A stretch of 64,000 nucleotides of DNA from Sesamum alatum. Taxonomy: Eukaryota; Streptophyta; Magnoliopsida; Lamiales; Pedaliaceae. The notes under the pieces are model-generated. The model was not told where the DNA came from. It did no database searches and worked only from the letters and a program-made list of their open reading frames with translations. Positions 46,525-58,893 of the stretch are shown one piece after another (positions within the stretch are counted from its first letter, which is position 1; every line of letters starts with the position of its first letter). The position numbers and the translations under genes were made by a program. The stretch lies in assembly GCA_034509735.1 (NCBI GenBank), contig JACGWO010000003.1, positions 3,534,001 to 3,598,000 on the forward strand, in the 5' to 3' direction.

Positions 46525-49500
46525 GTCATAAAAGCATTCTTTGGCACCAAGCTTGTTGAAGGAGCGTCTGTACAAAATCATAGGGTCAAGATGCTCTCCC
46601 TAATGGAGAAACTCGAGGACCTTAAAACTGGGCTTAATAATGGCACGTACATTGACGTGATCACACAATCACTTCCTCCGTCCTATGACCCGTTTGTTGT
46701 AAACTACAACATGAACGGACTTGAGAAATCTATTCATGAGTTGATCAACATGCTGGTTCAATACGAGGCAACGACCCACAAGTCGGCGCCGACGGTATTG
46801 ATAGGAGAGGCTTCGACCACCGAGGCGAATGGCAAGAGAGCCGGACGCTGGAAGAGGAAGAAGGAAAAATAAAAGACGGTTGCGGCCCCTGCCTCGCGCT
46901 CCGGGTATCCCTGTTGCTCCGGTGGGACCAAGCAAAGGGAAAGGGAAGGCCCGTGGTTCTCAGCGGTCAAGACAAATGATGTCTGCATGCATTGCCAAGG
47001 GAAGGGGCATTGGAAGAGGGAGTGCCCACAACTCCTCTCCAACCCAGGTATGTTTGTGGTTGAAGTAAACATGATAACTAATTCTGCATCATGGGTATTG
47101 GGTACTGGGTGTGGTGCTCACATCTGCAATGATTTGCAGGTACTGCAAAGAAGCAGAAGGCTAACCAAGGATGAGATGATCCTGAGGCTAGGCGATGGCA
47201 AGGCCGTTGCTGCGGAAGCCGTAGGGTCAATGGAGTTAGCCATTAGTAGTCATGTTAGGATTGTACTGAACGACTGTTTCTATGTACCTAGCATGATTAG
47301 AAATATTATTTCCATCCTGGTCCTTGATAAGGAGGGATTTGAATTTACCATCAATAAAAATAATTTTTTCATTATTAAAGATGGTATTTCTCATCTGCTT
47401 GGTAAATTGGTCAACGGTCTGTACGTACTTCAACAGTCTAATTGAATTATGGCTGCAGAACACAAATGAAAACATTATGATCACAATAACACACAGATAT
47501 GGCATGCGAGGTTGGGTCATATCTCTAAAGATAGGATAAGAAGGTTGGTGGACTCAAAGAGTCTAGAAATAGACGATTTGGACAACCTACCGACCTGGGA
47601 ATCCTTTCTAAAGGGAAAGATGACCATGAAACCCTTTGTTGGACAAAGCACGCTAGCTAGTGGTCTGTTGGATTTGATCCATACGGATATCTGTAGCCCA
47701 CTAAATACTCAGGCTAGAGGTGGGTACTCGTACTTCATAACCTTTACCGATGATCACTCATGGTATGGTTATGTTTACCTGATGAGGTACAAGTCTGAAG
47801 CCTTTGGAAGGTTTAAGGAATACAGACTTGAAGTAGAGAACCAAAACGGTCGAAAGATCAAAGCCCTTCGGTCGATCGAGGTGGAGAGTATTTGAGTGGT
47901 GAGTTTACTGATTATCTAAAAGAGAATGAGATTCTCTCTCAGTGGACCCCCCTGGAACACCACAGCTTAATGGTGTGTCTGAAAGGAATCGGACCTTGTT
48001 GGACATGGTCCGATCCATGATGAGTTTTACCGAACTCCCCCTTTCCTTATGGGGATACGCTCTTGAGACGGCAGCCAAAGTTTTGAACGTGGCGCCATCT
48101 AAGAAGATATCCCAGACGCCATATGAGATATGGCATGGCAAGCCTGCCTCCTACAAATACTTGAAAGTGTGGGGTTGCCCCGCATATGTCAAGAGATTAG
48201 TGGGAGATAAACTAGACTCGAGGTCTAGTTTATGCAGGTTCATCAGCTATCCGAAAGAAACTGCGGGGGTATTATTTCTATGATTCCTCCAAGCAAAAGG
48301 TTTTTGTCTCACGAAATGCAGTGTTCTTGGAAAAGAGTTTTCCATCGGATAGTCGACGCGATGAGGTACTCCTTGGGAATCAAGTGAGGTACCCCATGAG
48401 GCGGCAGTGACATCTGAGCCAGTAGTTCCCATTGATATTGTTCTAGTCCTGCGTAGGTCGACCAAAGTATCCCATGCACCTGATAGGTATGGATTTCGGG
48501 CCTGACCGGTCAGTTGGATAATGATCCAAAGACATACGGAGAAGCGATGTTTGGACATCGATTCGGATAAGTGGCTTGAGGCCATGAAATCAGAGATGGA
48601 CTCGATGGGTACAAACCAGGTTTGGACCCTAGTGGACCACCCAAAGGGGTAAAACCCATGGGGTGTAAATGGGTCTACAAACGTGAGCTTGGAGCTGACG
48701 GGGAGATTACAACCTTCAAGGCCAGTAGCAATGGCAAGTCCATTTCGGATACTGCTTGCCATACCAGCATGGTATGACTGGCAGATAGATGTGAAAACGG
48801 CCTTCCTCAATGGTTTAGTAGAGGAAGAGATCTATATGGATCAGCCGGAAGGTTTCACAACTGTGGGAGAAGGGCAGAAGGTCTGCCATCTCCAAAGGTC
48901 CATCTATGGCCTCAAACAAGCTTCCTGAAGCTGGAAAATACGTTTTGATGAAGTCATACGGGGATATGATTTCATCAAGAACGAGTCCGATCCTTGTGTA
49001 TACAAGAAGATCAGTGGGAGCTCAGTTGCGTTTCTGGTGCTTTATGTGGATGACATCTTGCTCATTGGGAATGATGCTAAGATGTTTGGGTACCACTAAA
49101 GCTTAGTTGTCAACATAATTCTCCATGAAGGATATGGGCGAGGCAACCTACATCCTTGGCATCAAGTTCTACAGGGATAGATCTAGAAGGATGTTAGGAA
49201 TGGCCCATTCCTCGTATATTGAGAAAGTCTTGAAGAGATTCAAGATGGAGAACTCAAACCAAGGATTCCTTCCTATGAGGCATGAAATTAGGTTATCCAA
49301 GAAGCAGTCTCCTAAGACTGATGAGGAGCTTAAAACGGATGTTGGACATCCCCTATGCTTTAGCCTTAGGCAGCATATAATATGTTGTTCAGTGCACTAG
49401 ACCTGATGTGGCTTTCGCTTTCAGCATAACTAGTCGATATCAGTCGTGGGCCGGGGAGGCACACCGGGGTGCAGTCAAGACTATCCTGAAGTACCTGAAA

Positions 49501-50030
49501 AGGACTAAGGACATGTTCTTGATCTACGGCGGTGGAGAGTTGATGCTCGAAAACTATAGCGACGCTAGCTTCCAATCGGATGACGATGATGCCAAGTCTC
49601 AGTCTGGTTATGTGTTCAGACTTAATGGTGGTGTGGTTGCTTGGAAGAGTTCAAAGTAGGCTACCACGGCGGACTCCACCACAGAGTCTGAATACATAGC
49701 GGCTTCGAAAGCTGGTTAGGAGGCGGTTTGGATGAAGAGCTACATCCAAGAGTTGGGTGTAGTACCTAGCATCGCTGAGCCAACAGTTATCTCCTGCGAT
49801 AACAACGGGACAATAGGGCAAGCAAAGAAACCGAGATCGCATCACCGATCAAGCATATTCTTAGACGCTACCATCTGCTCAGAGAGATGGTTAGCAGGGG
49901 CGACGTTCGGATGGACCGAGTCAGCTCCACAAAAAACATAGCAGATCTACTTACTAAGCCCGTGTCGTAAGTTGCCCATACTCAGCATCTGGATAAGATG
50001 GGTTTGAGGTCAATGGGTGATTAGCTTTAG
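46525..50030 (+). pseudogene. Copia gag-pol of element 3, remainder (decayed)
   Basis: It picks up Gag at KAFFGTKLVEG after the element 4 insertion. Gag breaks after GRWKRKKEK near 46872. The CCHC knuckle CMHCQGKGHWKREC survives (about 46982). The protease motif reads LGTGCGAH near 47096 where sisters have LDTG, losing the catalytic Asp. In the integrase zinc region the usual CESC reads WESF. Integrase and RT pieces follow with many frameshifts; RT keeps YVDD near 49045. RNase H (about 49555-49960) has stops. The final stop is near 50028. It is more decayed than element 4, which fits element 4 having inserted later. Confidence 0.92.
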
Positions 50031-50032
50031 GT

Positions 50033-50044
50033 CAAGTGGGAGAT
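50033..50044 (+). other. Polypurine tract, element 3
   Basis: CAAGTGGGAGAT lies directly before the 3' LTR. Confidence 0.88.
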
Positions 50045-52049
50045 TGTTGGAATAGGTGACCAGAAAGCCAATAGGTTTGGCGATTTGTAACCTATTATAC
50101 AACTCGATGTAAATGTAATATTATTATGTGATGAATAAAATGAGTATTCGTCACTTTTAGTGTGCTTACTTTGTTGCGCTCATTTCACATTTGTTAAAAT
50201 GGTGTATTACTTATATCACAACAAAGCCCACAGACCACGGTTAACAACTCGTGCAGTTGGGCCACGCATTGGATGGTGGTCATGAAACCAACTGATTTAG
50301 AGTTGGGTCTGAAACGTTCCAAGTGGAGGACCTCTAGACAGGGCATCGAGAGTCCTATTGAGACTTGCATCAAGAGTCGTGTTCATTGGATAAGTGCCGT
50401 GTTTCATCGGCGACAGGCGTGGGACGCCTACACGATCTTGATGGGTTGGTCGACTGGGATCGAGCCGACTGGACTGACTTGCGGGGATCATCATATGGAA
50501 GCCTTGGAGGCTTGGTCGGTATGATTGGATTTCCCAGGTTTTGATAGTACGGGAGTAGTCCTCATACTTGAGGGATCATGGCAGTCGCGTGCACAGGACG
50601 GCTGTATCTTGGATCTGGCGAGAGGTGATAATTCTGTAAGATGATCATCATAAGCCTTGTCCAGTGCGGTCGGAATGTGTAGCGAGGATGCTGGATTCCA
50701 AGAAGAGGATTCGTCCCCTGTCAGTATGTGACATAGGTATCTCCTATGCACTCGGAGGCACGTTCATGCTATTGAAAGCTGTGGCCACAGTGGTTGGTCG
50801 AATAGGGAATGGTTTCCTGTGTCGATGTAATGAAGCATGCGTAATCTCGGCTATTAAGCATAGATGCCTAGTCAATGATGGGAACCGATGCCCAATTCCA
50901 TACCCTAGACTAAGGCCGGGAGACGGTGGACGGAAGGATCGTACCCATACGGAATTGGTGCCTAAATGTTCACACCAATTCACCTAGTCTCTAGTGCCAT
51001 GGACCGTTGCTAGACGGCCACCCATGGTAACAGGCCCTTGTGGGACACGATCCAAGTCTAGTTGCGGGTGAACCTAAAGGGTCACACACAAATCACCGAG
51101 GAGGTTGAGAGATTGACTTGGAGTCAATCTCGAAGGATAAATAAGTAATTGGATTACTTAATGGATAGTCCATTAGATGGACGGGCCGATATTGTATCGG
51201 GCTCTCATTTAATCAGTAAATTGGATTTTCGATTAAATATGGAAAGTTGAGATGTTGAATCTTTTAATTGGATTAAAAGATCAATGGAATTATTTAAGTA
51301 GGACATTAAATTGGATTTAATATTGGGTTCATCGCAATTGGATTACGATAAAACCCGGTCCGTTAAATTTTAACCCGAGAGGAGAAATAATTCCTATTTT
51401 AGAATAGGAAGAAGTAGGACTTCTTTCCATAATTAAGCATGGCCGAAATGCTCCCTCGGAGGAAGCTAAAATCAGCCATGTTTCATGCAAGGTGGTATGT
51501 TGACTTATCTCTTTTGGAAAGAGACAAATCAACTCCAATCAAACCCTTCCCTTTTGGTATGATTTGAACATACCATAAAATTTGGTAGGCTTGATTGAAG
51601 AATTAATGGTGATTGATTGGGATGTATCTAGACATCCTTTGATGAATCTAGACACATTCAAATAATCACATTAATTATGTATATATAGGAGTATATACAA
51701 CACCTTGCATATGTGAATCATAATTCATCCTTTTCAAGGAAAAAAGAAGAAGCAAAAATTCAGCCCTCTCCTCTCCTTCTAACTCTCGGCCATTCCTCCC
51801 CATTTTCTACTTGTGTTCTTCACTTGATTTTGAATCAAAAGGAAGAACAAAGTAGGCTTAAGAGAACACTAATTAATAGTGTTATTCTCTTAAGCCGATT
51901 CCTTCATAAACACGTTTTCCTTTACTAAGGAGAACGTGAGTTTCTTCCAGTGTGGTGTGGATCACCTTTGGAGAATCCATACTTTTGGATTTGTGAGCAT
52001 TCTGGTGAAGGAACAACGCAAGTACCCGAGCACACGAGAAATCTACAAG
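50045..52049 (+). repeat. 3' LTR of element 3 (family C), truncated
   Basis: It matches the 5' LTR from TGTTGGAATAGG up to CTACAAG (52049), then stops about 225 bp short of the LTR end. The lost part would hold the terminal hairpin. A headless family-B LTR follows directly. Confidence 0.92.
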
Positions 52050-53077
52050 TGACTTGTGGGAACCGTCTTACAGAGGACCTTGTGTAGGGCTGGCTAGGTA
52101 TGACGTGTGTTCCCGGTTCCAACGGTACAGGTCAAGTCCTTTGACTTGAGGAACTGCTGATTTATCTGTATATCAGGTCTGTATCTTAGATATGGTGAGA
52201 GATTGCCAAGAAGCACTTGAGTAGTCATAAGCCATGTCTAGTGCAGCTCTGGTATACAGAGTGACAGTAGTTTCCAAGAAAGGATTTGTCTCCTATCAAA
52301 AGACATTGACAGTTGAGTCTCACATATGCTCTGTGTCTTGTCCCTAAAATCTGTGGCCACAGTAACTGAACAGAAGGGAAGGTTTCCCTTGCAGCGTTTG
52401 GTAAGGACAGACCGACACTTAGGTCCAAAATGGGTACATTTATCTTCCGTTCCCTAGACCCTAAGTGGTGAGACCGAAGACAGAAGGAGGAGTGTACTGT
52501 TAGAGCCTAAATGTTCATCCCCGAATATTCACCTAGTCTGTAGTGCCATGGACCGTTGCTAGATGGGCACCCATGGTAACGGGCGGATTCTAGGAATCCG
52601 ACCAAGTCTAGCTGAAAGGTGAACCTAAAGAGTCACACACAATCGACACACATTAAGTATTTAATTTAGAATTAAATATTGGAGAAATGGAATGATTAAA
52701 TTGGATTTAATCGGCTCCTTAATTTTCTTGGAGAGAATTAATTCCTTTTATTAGATAAAAGGGATTAATCTAATAAATTAGATTTATTAGAAAATTAATT
52801 TAATAGGCCTAGGATAAATATTTATATTTTTTTATATTTATTTATTGCCCTTTGGAATATTTAAATAGGTTTTAAATGTTCCATTAAATTAAAATTAATG
52901 GTTGAAATTAAAAGGAGAGATGGATGGCTAGGATTAAATTTGACTAGGTCAAATACTACTTTGACTAGGTCAAAATCCTAGTCAAATTAGTCTTCTAGAG
53001 TTGGAGTTTGAAGAGGATTAAACTCTTCCTCTATAAATAGTCCTAGCCCTTCATCATTAAATAGATGATGAAACTCC

Positions 53078-53114
<37 letters not shown>

Positions 53115-53637
53115 CAACTCGGCTCTCTCCTCTCTCCCTCTCGTCCGCCTTCTCTCTCTCTCTCTCTCTCAAGAATATTGTTTCTTGTTCTTTTGTTCGT
53201 GGAACAATCGAACATAGGAGGATTAATCCCGTAAACCTAATAACATGTGATTGATTCATCCTCTCCAAAACACTTGTTCGTTCGCTAGCACAACGTGCAA
53301 GATACGTGGGTGGATTGTGTGTTACAATTTGGAGAATCTCCCATATGAGATTTGTTGCAAATCGGGGAACAACGCGAGTACCGGTTAGAAGACGAAAACG
53401 ACAATCGGTAGGTCCCGGTTTAATTTTCATCCCTCTATTATTTTTCAATCCTATGGCCTCCATGATTCTTTTGTATGCTTTTAATTCATGAGATACACCG
53501 AACACTCGGGAACTTCAAGGGAACACCCCTTGAACGTGTTCTTTAATTTACGTAAAGCATGATTAAATTTTTGTTATTTAATTTTATACCGCGCTTCCGC
53601 ATTCGCGCTATTTTCCGGGACGATCCACAATCTATCA
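52050..53637 (+). repeat. Family-B LTR fragment lacking its first ~405 bp
   Basis: It matches 11776-13292 of element 2, and ends CTATCA. It has the 31-bp block (52546-52576), TTGAC boxes (about 52939-52990), an AC tract (about 53077-53111), the donor-like GT (53408) and the hairpin TTCAAGGG with CCCTTGAA (53514-53534). No internal region follows, so it is a solo or broken LTR. Confidence 0.9.
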
Positions 53638-53676
53638 TCCACAAAATATAAGTATTCAATTTTAAAGCATACAAAT

Positions 53677-54644
53677 TTAAAAGAGGGGGATCAAATTCAT
53701 TTTCACAATCTTGTGCAGGTGGGTGGTTGGGTGGATATCACCGGGACTATCTTCAGAGTCGCTCATATCGTCTTCAAGCGCAATACCAAATTTACCGGAC
53801 ATGAAACTCATTATTTTCTCCATCATTTTAATGTTGTGCTCTATCTGTCGTTTCATGTTCTCGTTTTCACGAAACAACTTCTGTACCAACTCTGATTCAT
53901 GGTGCTCCGGTACTGGAGTAAGATTGGTTGTTCTAGTCGAGATAGAACAAGTATAAATCCTTGCCTCCGAGCTTATCCCCCAAACTCGACCCTTCTTTGC
54001 TCCTCCAATTGCTTCCAACCATAGTTGTTGATTGTTAACCGATATGCTCAAAGATGACTCTGGTAGACTTTGAGAAGCAATATTATGATCATCACTCAGC
54101 ATTTTTCCTGTACAATTAAGAATATTATAATTTGAAAAATAAATTAAATTATTTACTTTGATTTCAATGTAAATAATATAAACGTACAACTGCATCCGCC
54201 ACTCTCGGACCAATCCAATTGCCTTATTATGTTTTGCAACACTTCTCCACCTACTCAATAAGTGTCGGCGGGCGACCAAGCGATTCGTCCTAACAAATTT
54301 TCAAAAAAACAAATATTAATTCTTACCAACTTCCGTTTGTGTTTTGAACTAAAAGCAGAACCATCTCGATAAATTGTAGATGCAGATGCAACGTTTATTT
54401 GACGATTCATTTTATTAACTTCTGAGATGGCTTGAAATTTTGCATCACCCCACTCTTTCTGCAACCCTGCCCACACTTCATCGGACATCCAACCAGCTCT
54501 CTTTCGTCTTTCTACATCGCGACATTGCCTATCTGATCCATTTCTCGACCCTAAAGTTATAACTCTTGCGGATTTGGGTTTGAAGCTTTGTATCTCACAT
54601 ATAACATTTCTGCAAAATATAATACAACAATATGATAACAACAC
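53677..54644 (-). pseudogene. TNPA-like second CACTA gene (plant transposase En/Spm type)
   Basis: The first part (54644-54255) includes GWMSDEVWAGLQKEW and SASTIYRDGSAFSSKHKRKL, which resemble the plant En/Spm accessory transposase family. The second part (54279-53677) carries AIGGAKKGRVWGISSEARIY, typical of the same family, then a Glu/Asn/Lys-rich coiled-coil-like region (SELVQKLFRENENMKRQIEH) and an acidic tail. A likely intron (about 54110-54187, minus-strand GTACGT to TGTACAG) separates two exons within the second part. Another frame change joins the two parts. Such proteins bind subterminal repeats and aid excision. Function is inferred from family and position, and the copy may be broken. 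Confidence 0.65.
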
Positions 54645-54659
54645 AAAAATTAATTAATA

Positions 54660-54840
54660 TTCGACACCGGCGGGCGGCGGCAGCGGCGGGCAATAAAAGA
54701 GGAGAGAAAAGGAGGAGGGGGGGATGTGTTGTGGTTGAAAATGTATGGGGAATGAGGAGAGGGGGGAGGGGGAAAAGATGGAGGGAAGGGGGGGGGGGGA
54801 ATCAGGTTATGAAAAATGGCAAGAAAAGAGGGGGAAAATT
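54660..54840 (+). other. G-rich tract inside the CACTA element
   Basis: The plus strand is strongly G/A-biased, with a run of about 11 G near 54788 and many GGG or longer runs. It lies between the two CACTA genes. G-quadruplex formation is possible. Confidence 0.7.
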
Positions 54841-54896
54841 TAGAGTTATGTAAAAATTGGGAGGGAAAGTTATAGTAAAAAAGTTAAAATATTTTT

Positions 54897-55060
54897 CAAA
54901 TTAATCATTGTTTTTAAAATTAAATGAGATAAATGATTTAAGATATACTATTCAATTAGTAAATGAGATAAAATAATTTTAAATTAATAATTATTTTTTA
55001 GAATTAAATGGGATAAATGATTTAAGATATATTTTTAATTAATAAATGCGATAAAATAAC
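54897..55060 (+). repeat. 84-bp AT-rich tandem duplication
   Basis: Two diverged copies marked by AATTAAATG(A/G)GATAAATG at 54918 and 55002. The duplication lies directly downstream of the surviving TNP2 coding end. Confidence 0.75.
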
Positions 55061-55064
55061 TTGC

Positions 55065-56551
55065 TCCATTGAATCTAGAGATGTTGCACGAGCCTCGTAC
55101 ATTAAGTGAACCAAGAGATGCTCCATTGAATCAAAGAATCCGGGGGGAAATATTTTCTCCAAATTGCATATGATTATAGCTATACTCTCCTCCAATTCCT
55201 TTATTTTATTTATATCTAGTGTAGCGGAGCTTATGGATTGGAACAAGAGGCTCACTTCTGTCAATGCACGTCAAACAAATTCCGGCAACATTTCTCTAAA
55301 TGCTATCGGTATGAGTCTTTCCATAAAAACATGACAGTCATGACTCTTCATCCTATGCATCTTCAATTCATTTAAGTCAACACATCTACCAAGATTAGAA
55401 GTATATCCACCCGGGAACCTCAAACATTTAATCCACTCAAATATTTTCCTCTTTTGATGTTTATCCAATGTATACACTGCTTTAGCCATGTTTCCCGATT
55501 GGTTTTCATCCACAACAATTTATGGTCGGTTACAAATGATCCCAACATCTTTCCTTGCATTAAAATTATCCTTGGTTTTTCTCTTGATGTTCATTACGGT
55601 GTTGAATATATTGTCAAATACATTCTTCTCTATGTGCATGACATCAAGGTTGTGCCGAATCATATTTGTGGTCCAATATGGGAGATCCCAGAAAATACTT
55701 CTTTTTGTCCACTTGTGTTCAGTTCCATATCCAGGAGGGTAACTAAGAGGGTCCTCGACAACAGATTTAAACTGGCACATAGAATGCAATATCTTCTCCC
55801 CGTTTGCTTTAGGTGGAGCTTCATTCTTTTCGACTCTATCCTTGGTGAAAGCTTTCTTATTTCTTCTATAAGGATGTCCTGCTCTTAAAAACTATCGATG
55901 GCGATTGAAGTAACTTGCTTTTCTGTCATGTTGAAGGTGAAATGCCCGTGTATTATCCATACATATTGGGCAACCCAATATCCTAGCAGTACTCAAACTA
56001 GACAACATCCCATAAGCTGGAAAGTCATTAACAGTCCACATAAGTGTTGCCCTTATCATGAAAAAATCTTTTTTAGACGCATCATACATTTGTGCACCTA
56101 CTTGCCACAATTGTATCAACTCCTCAATCAAAGGCTGTAAGTATACATCAATAAGTCATTTGGGATTAGCAGGACCACAAATAATCAACGACAAAAATAT
56201 ATACTCAGATTTTCATACACATCCCTAGAGGAAGGTTGTATGGTGTAATGATAACGGGCCAACAAGAATATGATTTGCCATATTGTCCATGAGGGGCAAA
56301 ACCATCAGCACAAAGGCCAAGACGAACACTGCGGGGTTCTGAAGCAAAATCTAATGTGTCTCATTGAAATGTTTCCACGCCTCTGCATCAGATGGATGAC
56401 ACATAACCCCACTTTCCGTCTCATGAGTGGCATACCAACTCATGTGCTCAGTTGTAGTATTCGAAGCATACAACCTCAATCAGGGAGTTATTGGCAAATA
56501 GCAGAGTGTAGCATATACAGTTCTTTTACGACTAGGATTTTGACCCCTGGC
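55065..56551 (-). pseudogene. TNP2-like CACTA transposase, C-terminal part
   Basis: This catalytic CACTA transposase segment runs on the minus strand from the solo LTR. Recognisable pieces are SDAEAWKHFNETH, then IEELIQLWQVGAQMYDASKK and MWTVNDFPAYGMLSSLS (55892-56131), SIFWDLPYW and IRHNLDVMHIEKNVFDNI (55520-55789), CVDLNELKMHRMKSHDCHVF (55271-55513), and a DUF4218-like end (IFPPGFFDSMEHLLVHLMYE, about 55070-55264). The motifs follow the family order. Stops between pieces and the truncated C terminus show decay. The start is in the other half, beyond the solo LTR. Confidence 0.88.
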
Positions 56552-56556
56552 AGGTT

Positions 56557-58888
56557 TGAAAGAAATATGTGGATCGTCCCGGGAGATTAACGCGAATAGC
56601 GGAAGCGCGAAAATAGTGCGTAATAAAAATTACAAAGCATAATTAAATGGAATTTAAACTATGCATAATATACATAAACGAATCAAGGGGTGTGCCCTTG
56701 ATTCTCCCGGGCGTTCGGTGTATCTCATGTTCAATAAAACACAACATGGAGGCCATAGAATTGAAATCGAAAAAACAAAATTAAAGAACCTACCCGGTTG
56801 TAGTTTTGTCTTCGTTTCGGCTACACGCATTGTTCCCCATTTTGCACCAAGATCTCAAAGAAGAGACCCTGTAAATCATCTCACTCGCTCCACCGGAAAG
56901 CAAACAACCCTTGTGCTAGCAAGAAATTATTTTGGGGAGAAGAGACATCGATACACGCTATGAATTAACGCAATCAATGTCTCTTATGTTCTTAACTTGA
57001 ATAAATCAAGAAGAACAAAGTAATATTCTTGGAGAGAAGAAAGAGGGGTGGACGAATTTGAGAGGGAATTTGAGAGATGAGAGTTGTAGAGAATACTAGG
57101 TGTGAGTGTGTGTTTTTTAAGTATTTATAGAAAGATGGAATTCCTATTCCTTCTCAAACTCTTCCAAAGAGACACACATTGACTAGGATTTTTGACCTAG
57201 TCAAATCCTAGTCAAATTAGGCTTTGATTAAGTCAAATCAATCATGGCCCTTCATCTCATCATTCTCTAGATCAAATCTTGTCCATCCATTTTGATGGGC
57301 TTTATGGAATGGGCTTTATTTAATTCTAAATTAAATGATCCCATGGACTTTATATTAAAATCCTATTTAATATACTAAGCCCATTAATTAATTAATGGAA
57401 TGGACTTTATTTAATTCCAAATCAAATAGTCCATGGACTTTATATTAAATCCTATTTAATACCAAGCCCATTAATTAATTCCATAAAATGGGATTATTTA
57501 ATTCTAAATTAAATAGTCCCATGGACTTTATATTAAAATCCTATTTAATATACTAAGCCCATTAATTAATTAATGGAATGGACTTTATTTAATTCCAAAT
57601 TAAATAGTCCATGGACTTTATATTAAATCCTATTTAATACCAAGCCCACTAATTAATTAATTCACTCTTTTAATCTAATTAAAAGGAAAGCCCATGCTTT
57701 TGTAAAATTCATAAATCTAATTTATGAACTCAAGCCCGATTATTCCAAATAATTCATCGAAGCTTGAATCTCCAAGAAGTATAATTTAATTCCATTAAAT
57801 TAAACCTTCTCCCGGAATTAATTCCAAATTAATTCCCTTTCATTTGGTGTAGCGGGTATGACTCTTTAGGTTCACCTTTCAGCTAGACTTGGACCTACTT
57901 CTTGTTATTTCATAACCAAAGTAGTCCGTTACCATGGGTGGCCATCTAGCAACGGTCCATGGCACTAGAGACTAGGTGAATTTATGGTGTGAACATTTAG
58001 GCTCCGAGTTATACGCAGGTGCGGTCCTACCGACGCTCGATACGTACGGGTACGGTCCTACTGTCGCCTGTCTCCCGGCCTTTAGTCTAGGGGTCGGTTC
58101 CCATCGTTGACTAGGCAACTATGCATAATGCTCGAGATAGGTTTAACTCGACGTAGGAAATCCTTTCCCACTACATCAAATGCTATGGCCATAGACTTTG
58201 TGAGTCTAAACCATCTCCGAGCGCATAGGAGATCTTGCTGTCATATCCTTTGACAGGGGACAGATCCTATCTTGGAATTCACCGTTCTTACATACTCCGA
58301 CTGCACTGGACGAGGCTTATGATGACCATGTGATATAATCGGTCAAATTTCACCAGATCCAAGATACAGCCTTAGTATGTAGGGGACTGCCGTGATCCTC
58401 AAGTCCGAGGACTAATCCCGTACTATCGGAACCGGGAATACGAGTCATACCGACCAAGCCCAAGTAGCTTCTATATGACGATTCCCGCGAGTCACCTCAG
58501 TCGGCCGCTCCCCAGCAGGCCGACCCACTAACACTGCTTAGAAGATCCTCGTCACCCGTCGATGAAATACGACAGCAGATGCTTAGTGCAAGTCTCAAAT
58601 GGATTCTCGATGGCCTGTCTCGAGATTCCTTTGACTTGGAGTATTTCAGACTGATTCGGCGAAACTGATTTCATGAACCTACCTCCAAGCGTAGTTCCAA
58701 TTTCCCGAAATGTTATTTCAGTCTGTGGACGTTTGTTGCGACATCGTAACGATGCAAGCAGTAAGTACAACAAACTCATGCCTATGAATCCTTACTACAT
58801 TCATTAACATAATATTACTTGTTCACAGATTGACGAATGGTTCTCAGAACAGCCAATACCATTGACTTTCTGGTCACCTACTCTAACA
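56557..58888 (-). repeat. Solo LTR, copia family D, inside the TNP2 gene
   Basis: 2332 bp from TGAAAG to CTAACA on the + strand, flanked by the perfect 5-bp duplication AGGTT (56552-56556 and 58889-58893). It shares the 31-bp block (57932-57962), TTGAC boxes (about 57177-57236), donor-like GTAGGT (56793 on minus) and terminal hairpin (AATCAAGGG with CCCTTGATT, 56681-56703) with families A-C, but differs in most of the rest. A stretch near 57300-57650 contains a roughly 185-bp near-duplicate. No internal region remains. Confidence 0.93.
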
Positions 58889-58893
58889 AGGTT

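Larger units (their letters stand above)
20828..52049 (+). mobile_element. Copia element 3 (family C), hosting three nested insertions
   Basis: The element is dispersed over 31 kb: 5' LTR 20828-23007, leader 23008-23440, 25680-27038 and 35730-35838, gag-pol 35839-36182 and 46525-50030, and 3' LTR 50045-52049. The gaps are a solo LTR, a gypsy element and reverse copia element 4. Joining the pieces by position gives one ordinary copia layout, and gag resumes at the matching residue after element 4. The 3' LTR lacks its last part, so the outer target duplication cannot be tested. Confidence 0.9.
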
